NCBI RefSeq assembly: GCF_030867095.1
Contig: NC_081824.1
Span: forward strand, 252,031,956 to 252,095,955
Reading direction: 5' to 3'
DNA: 64,000 nt
Source of the DNA: Alligator mississippiensis
Taxonomy: Eukaryota; Chordata; Crocodylia; Alligatoridae
Below, piece by piece: positions 57,512 to 64,000 of this stretch (position 1 is the stretch's first letter; each line of letters starts with the position of its first letter). The notes under the pieces were generated by a model that saw only the letters and a list, made by a program, of their open reading frames with translations, searched no databases and was not told the DNA's origin. The translations under genes were made by a program, and so were the position numbers.

Positions 57512-58031
57512 CAGTGCCATAGCAAGGAAGGTTGGTGCCCAGGGCAAGCCCACAGTGGCAGCCCGCCCTTGCCCTGTGCACAGATCCTGGGGGCACATGT
57601 CCCCTCCCCCCCCAATGCTTGCCTGGGTGTGTACGCAGCAGTGGGAGCCCCCCGCCCCCCAGATGAGCTGCTTGTGGCTCCATCCTGCACCCTGCCCTGG
57701 CTGGGCAGCTCCTGCCCCAGTCCCTGCCCCTCTTCTTCCTCAGTGGGGGGCCTCTATCTGCCTGCCCCACCCCTTCCCTCTGTCTGCCCCTTCCCTCCCA
57801 CAACAGACTCACCAGCCAGACAATGCTCTCCAAGCTATCGGGCTGGCTGCGTGTATGCTGCGGCTACATGCATGCATGCATGCATGTGGCATTTATCAGC
57901 CACATCAGCCAAGACTTTTGGAAATATTTGTAACAAAATATTGACTCATGACTCACCTGTTGGGGCCCCTTTGCTTTCGTGCCTGGGGCAGTTGCCCTAC
58001 TTACCCCCCTTCCCCCTTTGCTATGGTACTG
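57512..58031. mobile_element. 520-bp hAT-like element with perfect 8-bp target duplication
   Basis: Termini are CAGTGCCATAGCAAGGAAGG and, inverted, CAGTACCATAGCAAAGGGGG. CCTAATAT flanks both sides (57504-57511, 58032-58039), a perfect 8-bp duplication. The interior from about 57565 to 57905 is homologous to 28150-28442 of the intron 5 element, for example GGCTGGGCAGCTCCTGCCCC and GCATTTATCAGCCACAT, although the termini differ. Confidence 0.85.
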
Positions 58032-58039
58032 CCTAATAT

Positions 58040-59818
58040 GACAGGGGCCTATGACTATATTATTCAGTTTAAGATCAAAGCAAAAACAAATATAACGTCA
58101 TTAGAATGAGTTAAAGCCAGTCTGCAGGGCTGTGAAATAGGAGCTACATTACTAGGACCAGTTAACAGAGAGAAGAATTGCACAAGAAAGGCTAGCTTGA
58201 TTGGTGGAACATCAAGGCCATTAAAGAGGAGAGAGGGTCCTTAATACCTGTGCAATGAAGAATTTAGAAGGAATCAGGTAGATTTGAATGAGCCATGAAT
58301 TCAGTTGACTCCCTTAGCACTGCCTGACTAGAAAGGCTGCTGCCACTGCCAAGCAGTTGATTTTAAACATTGTGTGGAGAAGGAATCAAAATGGGAGGGG
58401 GGGGGTGTGCAACTGCACCAATGCACTCTTACCTCTGTCTTCACCTAGCCATGGGTAGCAGAAGGGCAATCTTCTCTTTCATGGGTGTATCTTCAAGCCC
58501 AGACATGTAGTAGTAAAGCTGCTCTAGGGGCACTGCTTTACAAGCTTGGTCTTCAGCGTGCCTGAGAACAGCTGCCAGGAACAAGCCTGGAGCAACCTCA
58601 CAGCTGTGTTTTCTGGTCTGGAGTGTGCAATTGGGATTTGATGGTGGGGGGTGTTCAAGAAGAGTCCAGCCAGGACACTGTCTGGCTGTGTGGTGTGGAC
58701 AGACTTTCCCATTCCTCACCTCCCAGGAAATAACTTCTCTGGAACTGCTGTAAATGTTCACTGTCAATGGCCTGTTCTGCTGAGATCGTCAGCCGGGCAG
58801 GCAGAGAATTTACACTAATGAGAGTGGCCATTTTTGTCGTTAGCTATTTCTGAAAGTGTCCAGCTAGAACTCTGGAAACTTGCTGTCTCATAGGGACTGG
58901 CTGGAATCTGAACACATCTCTTTGGCTGTGGAGTTTGTGTATTTAAACTAGCTAGGAGCAGTCATCAAAAGTTTAGAAGGTCGGATAAGCTTCTTGAAAT
59001 CTGCATGATTGTTTAGTGTAAACACATTGATTCTAGATGACATGGAAATTTAGAGCTGGCTTCTTCTTAATATTTGGTTGAAACAGGTCCAGACAAAAAA
59101 ACCATATTGACATGGAAAGAGAAAAGTCAAAATTACAAAGAAGGTCTGAACTCACAATGTTCCAACCCAGACTACGAACACCCCAGAGCCCAGAGGATGT
59201 TTTAGACTCAGGGCTTTTTGGTTTGACTCACAGTAGAGAAAACAACCAGAGAAGTTTGCATCTTGCACCAAGTTTTCCCAACAGTTCTCGGATGTCTGGA
59301 TCCAGAAGTGTAGCTCAAACTAATCTCTACAAAATACCACAGAGAGGCCTCCTTTTGCCTGAGATCTTCATGTGTAAATGGGGGGAAATAGCACTTCTCT
59401 ACCTCACAGGGGTATTGGGAAGAGATTACATCAAAGACTTTAAGGTCTTCAGCCTCCATAAGGGTCACACTTCTGTGTACTGCTTTGCAGGATTTGAAAC
59501 AATATCCTTAGCCTTTGCTGATCATCACACCAGCCTCCCATCTGACACCTGTCCAATGACCCAATGCAAATATGTTGAGAGGCCTCTGCCCAGGTCCTAC
59601 TAAACAGGTGTCCACATCAATAAATCTCCCATCATCAACTGGCACCGATCTTCATGGAACAATTAGAAGATGAAGAATGAAGGGAGAGGACGAGGAGAAA
59701 ACAAGGGTGGCTGTGTGGAAGGCGCACCTGGGCTCCAATCCACAATAGTGGTCTTTGCACAGTTTAACGTATGCTTACTAGTTGAAATCCTTCCTTCCCA
59801 AGACATAGAGAGGAAGAA
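58040..59818. other. upstream intergenic, nothing recognised
   Basis: No homology, splice-linked exons or bounded repeats seen. A 163-codon frame at 59112-59603 (+) has no family features. Confidence 0.45.
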
Positions 59819-59893
59819 ATCATAGACAAGTTGGGCTGGAAGGGACCACAAGAGGTCATCTAGTCTAACCTGCTGCCTGAGGCAGGAAAGGTC
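59819..59893 (-). mobile_element. CR1 3' terminal fragment
   Basis: The order ATCATAGACAAGTTGGGCTG, GAAGGGACCACAAGAGGTCA, TCTAGTCTAACCTGCTGCCT is the CR1 3' end in minus orientation. Confidence 0.8.
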
Positions 59894-60764
59894 TTGTGTC
59901 CTGTGTCAGTAAGTAACAAAACTGCTTCCCCTCCCTCTCCCCCTCTCAGTTATTTCACTGTAGGATCCAGAGAAGCCAGTGATATTAACATAAGTTCTCA
60001 AAATAGCCCTCCCACCCCTTCCCCTGAGCCATGCAGAGATAAAGGGTGTGTGCCCAGTAAACGGGCCCGTTCCACATTTGCTTGTGCCGCCTTCTTATGA
60101 GGAAGCTGTTCTCGGCTCCTGCACCCCTACTCCCCCATCCACACGGGTGCTCCCCCTTTCGTTTCCCTGGATAGTCAGAGCTCCAAATGAGTTCCTCAGA
60201 TGCAGGCAGCACCAGTTAATCCAGCTGCCTTTTTCTGTCTTTGGGATTTAAGGTTCTGCCTTAGCTAATCTCTCTGTGAGCCGCTAAGACCCTGTATGTT
60301 TTCCAAGATAGGAATATTCAGAAAATACGCCTTTCGCCTCAAGTTGGCCTCATTACAGAGACTCTAGATAGTCAAGCAAGGTCATAGCTTGTAATAACTC
60401 ACAGCCTATTACTATCATCAGCACAAGAGCCGTAGAGAACGATCCGGACCTTAGGGAAATTGAAAGGAACATTCTCCTTTTAAAGGCAATTCTACAGCTA
60501 CGCTAGGCCTGATTCTTTCACTTGTTTCTTTCACTTCCTTTGTTGCTGGTCTAACATCAAATCATATTATGTCCATTTTGCAGCTCCTTCACACTGGTGA
60601 CAGGTATGAGGTAGGGAAGACTCAGGCCTATTAGACTGTCTGCATCTCCCCTCCTGGTTTTATGCTGCTTCAGAAATGCGCAACCTTCATCTGATGGCAA
60701 TTTAAAGACTTTAATGACAGCAACCTCCATACAGCTCCTGCAGGACGGCAAAAGGCTGTCATCA

Positions 60765-61044
60765 CTGCCAATATGTGGGCAGCAGTGTCGGCGGTGGTAG
60801 GGTGGTGAGCGGTGACCACCCACACAAGCCAGCATCAGCAGCGGGGGGGTTGTGAACGGGGAGCAGTGACTGCCTGCAGAAGCCGGTGGTGGCGTCGGCA
60901 GTGGCGAGTGGTGAGCAGTGAACTGCCCACAAAAGCAGTGCAGCTGGGAGGGTGCAGGGTGGCGAGCGGTGACTGCCCACATAAGCTGGTGGTGGCAGAA
61001 ACCAATCTTGGCGGGGGCACCCCTCCCACGAGTCGCCTGTGCCA
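60765..61044. repeat. second copy of the GC-rich tandem-unit element
   Basis: Repeated blocks such as GGTGAGCGGTGACCACCCAC, GGAGCAGTGACTGCCTGCAG and GCGAGCGGTGACTGCCCACA recur at roughly 50-70 bp spacing. The right end (CACCCCTCCCACGAGTCGCC) resembles the right end of the insertion at 20943-21279. I found no clear target duplication here. Confidence 0.6.
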
Positions 61045-62472
61045 GGGGTGGAGTCATCTATACTAGACGTGGTGGGGCTAGAACAGCAATGTACATGGTA
61101 GTTTACAAAGACTATGTCCCCCTTTCAGCAGGATGCCCTTTCTATGGCTCTGTCCATGGAGAATCCATGGGAGTTGGGTGCAAATGTTATGCCCACAGTT
61201 CTCATTGGGCATCAGCTATTTGGACACGTGAGAAATAGGACTTATTTTTGCAGGCAAATATGGTTTGGAAAAAAATCTCAAGCAAGATTCTGGAATTTTG
61301 TCTAATTCAAACATGGGGGAATTGCGTCTACCCCCACTACCAGTGTTTGTAATCTCCTCTCATACTGGAAATCACAGCAAACCAGGCGTCATATAAGTGT
61401 TCCATCAGTCTCCCCTGCCCATATCCTGTTAAACTGGTGACAAGTGGTCAAGCCCAGTCTCATCCCAAGAAAGGCTTCCTTCTGTATTTCTTTAGCTGGG
61501 GAGCTTGGAGGAAAGGAGGCCATTTCAATGAGTTACAACATTCAATGTCTGACTAGGGAATAAGTTGTTCATTCCATAAAGATCATCCTAGGTTACATCT
61601 TGCACCTTACTCTGTTGATAATGACATTTAAGCTGCCCTGTTTAAGTGGTGGGGCAGAGCACTGTAACCATGAAGTTGCTCTGCTCTGACTCTTTATGCT
61701 AGAGATGGGCATAGGCCATGAGGCCAGATCCTTGGTGGTCAGATTCTTCTTCATTCCTTTGGGTCCGTGATAGCCGTGCCTTGCTGGCATGCTCTCTGCA
61801 ATGAAAAACATTTTACAAGGTCCTGATCATTTTAGCTGAACCTATGGTTTAATTTGGGGATCAGCGGGTATATCTGTGGATCTGTCCCTGGTCTGAGTCC
61901 AGCTCAGTCCCTGTCCTAATGAAATGGTTGGCTTGCTTTCCTCCTCCCTCCTCTTTCCTCCCCACATACAGCACGCTTGACATTCTCCCTTGGGTTGAGC
62001 TGCCCAGGAACATGACGTTTGTGGGAGGCACTGGGCACATTTGGCAAGGACAGTGAAGTGTCTGAGTGAGCTCACCACAGTGGAGGGAATTCATTCCATT
62101 TGGCTGATGGACTGAACAAGCTTAGCACTTTCTTTCACTTTGGGATTTGCAGCTCTTGAATTTCCCTTCTTTGTTAACCTCTTTCTCTCTCCTTCCTCCA
62201 CCTGAACTTTATGTGGTCCAGTACAGCCCTGAGGCCCTTTATATAGTCCATGAGGAGTAGACAGAACCAGTAGGCAGGCCTGTTTTTATGGTGCATATGT
62301 TCTCAGATAAGCTCCAGCGTCTCCAAGACACTTCTTTCTCTATCCTAGACCTCAGCAAAGGTTGGAAGATCTCTGGAATGAAGGAAAGGTGATTGTTTAA
62401 GGCTAACATTTAACTTTAAAAGTTATTTGGTAAGTGATATCTCATCACAGCAATGTCACCTTAGGTATTAGT

Positions 62473-62667
62473 GGGTGCATCTACACGTGCAATTAATGCT
62501 ATTTGGCTTTACTATGCAGTAAATTTGCAGGTAGTATCCAGGTAGTAAATTTACTGCACAGTAGACTAACTTACTATTCAGTAAATGCCTGTACTTGTAG
62601 ATGGTGACACTTTACTGTGGAGCAGATTAGTCTACTGCACAGTAAAGTGTCTTGTGTAGACACAGCC
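62473..62667. mobile_element. GGGTGCATCTACAC-ended MITE
   Basis: GGGTGCATCTACACGTGCAA and the inverted right end GGCTGTGTCTACACAAGACA bound 195 bp. Internal AGTAAATTTACTGCACAGTA and CTACTGCACAGTAAAGTGTC form further inverted pairs. No target duplication is evident. Confidence 0.6.
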
Positions 62668-63734
62668 AATGTGTAGCTGCTGAAAGGCCACACAGCAACG
62701 CCAGTCCCTGGTGTTCAACACTCATGAGGCAGCCTTCCCTCAAATCACAAGGTTGGCAAAATATATAATATAATTATGAATGCATAGCTCACATGTTTTG
62801 TTTTGTGGTGCAGTGGCTCCAGGACTCTCAATTTCAAGCTTTACTCTGCATACACAGGGGTGGGTAGACATATCCTTGTTTAAAACTGGAATATTAGATT
62901 CTCAGGTAATGAGAGGATTCCTGTGGTAGGGAGCTGAAGATGTCCCCACTCTGAACTGTAAACATGATAAAGCTGCAAGAGGCAGCAGCAAGCAATAGCA
63001 GAAGGCAGACAAGGGCCCAGCTCCTTGATAACTGCCCAGGAGGGGCCTGTCCCAGCACTGAAGCTGGGAGATGCAAAAGTGAGGTTAAAGCCCATTTAAG
63101 TGTGAGGCTGCCCCATGGCAGCTGGAGTCCTAGTGTAAATTAGAATGGCCTTATGGCCCTGGGAGTCCTTCCAGTGGCCAAGGGTTGCTGGGGCAATGGG
63201 CATCCATGCTCCATTTTCTCTTGGATCTGTCACTCACTGGGGAGTGATGGTGCCACAGGGACTCCTAGTGGGGCTGTACACCATGTAGGACCCACCACAC
63301 TGTGATGCAGTGTTTCTAACTCTCAGCATGTTCCCTCTGAGGATTTTAGGCCCTGTGGGTGCTGGTATCTCCAGCCCTACTCAAAGGAAAGCCACCTCCT
63401 CATGTCTCTGCCTCCTGGGGATGAGCAACCAACCAAAGATGCTGTAGGAGTGGTGGGGGAACACAGCTCTCTGCTCTTTCCCCTAGGAGATGGGATGAGT
63501 TTGGGGTAAGAGAGGGGAAAAGGGAAATCCTGCTGCTGCTTTCACAAAGGGCCTTAGGAGCCCAGGTGTTCAGATTGGCTCTACTCCCTCTCTCTCACCC
63601 TCTGCCCCCCCACCACAGCCACTGCTTCTCCACTAAACAGTGGGCCTGTTTGTCTCTCCCCTCCCCATACTTCCTCATTATCCTTGCAATGCTTGGGGAC
63701 AGTGAAAAAGCAGCCTTCTCCCAGCCTCTGCACA

Positions 63735-63769
63735 GGTGTGTGTGTGTGGCTGTGTGTGTGTGTGTGTGC
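63735..63769. repeat. (GT)n microsatellite
   Basis: GT run with one GGCT interruption, followed by TGCATGCACAC. Confidence 0.95.
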
Positions 63770-64000
63770 ATGCACACAGAAGTATGCATACATGCATGTA
63801 CAAGTGTGTGCAAATGTGTGAAGAGGCATTGCTAGAAGCACAGATGGGAAAAGGTGACATTTATTCATGAGAATGTGGGGATTTATAGAGCAGCTGGAGG
63901 CTCTGCACCATGAGACAGCCTGCAGCAGAGGCCAAAATCACCTCATTTATCCAGACAGGAGAACAAACAGCACTGTAACTCTCTCTAACTGTCCCTCCCC

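Larger units (their letters stand above)
61045..64000. other. upstream intergenic with one MITE and one microsatellite
   Basis: Apart from the elements at 62473-62667 and 63735-63769 I see nothing I can support. NHLH2, next to CASQ2 in mammals, is not in the window: no bHLH coding sequence is visible. Confidence 0.5.

Overview
This is a vertebrate nuclear window, most likely from a sauropsid and probably a crocodilian or turtle. The evidence is one multi-exon gene with GT-AG introns, CR1 retrotransposons in several states of decay, and many hAT-like and TTA-flanked DNA transposon remnants. The species call is an inference from repeat content, not a match.

The only protein-coding host gene I can support is CASQ2 (cardiac calsequestrin, the luminal Ca2+ buffer of the sarcoplasmic reticulum), on the minus strand. 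Eleven coding exons run from the ATG at 53925-53923 to the TAG at 8749-8747. All junctions are GT-AG, all phases agree, and the spliced reading frame totals 1203 nt (400 aa plus stop), close to the 399 aa of human CASQ2. Exon coordinates, 5' to 3' in the gene: 53925-53692, 39844-39760, 37499-37399, 31823-31712, 29984-29911, 26763-26633, 22934-22889, 14370-14316, 13036-12936, 12529-12455, 8935-8747. A MEF2 consensus, an E-box and a CArG-like sequence cluster about 230-270 bp upstream of the ATG, as expected of a striated-muscle promoter.

Layout: 1-7250 is intergenic and repeat-bearing (hAT remnants, a TTA-type foldback element, a G/T-rich minisatellite). About 7265-8746 is the probable 3' UTR. 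8747-53925 is the CASQ2 coding span with large, transposon-filled introns: intron 1 is 13.8 kb, intron 7 is 8.5 kb, intron 3 is 5.6 kb. Intron 3 holds a nearly complete CR1 in antisense orientation with a 964-codon open frame encoding endonuclease plus reverse transcriptase. Intron 5 holds a nest of a 1.48-kb hAT-like element inside a TTA-flanked element. Intron 7 holds a second CR1 interrupted by a 337-bp insertion. 53926-64000 is the promoter and upstream intergenic DNA with CR1 tails, a (TATC)n microsatellite and a 520-bp hAT-like element.

Nothing here looks like a new gene system. The most unusual items are structural: a 62-bp-armed inverted repeat at the 3' end of the CR1, two hAT-like elements with different termini but the same GC-rich interior, perfect or near-perfect foldbacks, and a CASQ2 tail made almost entirely of Asp that lacks the serines phosphorylated in mammals.
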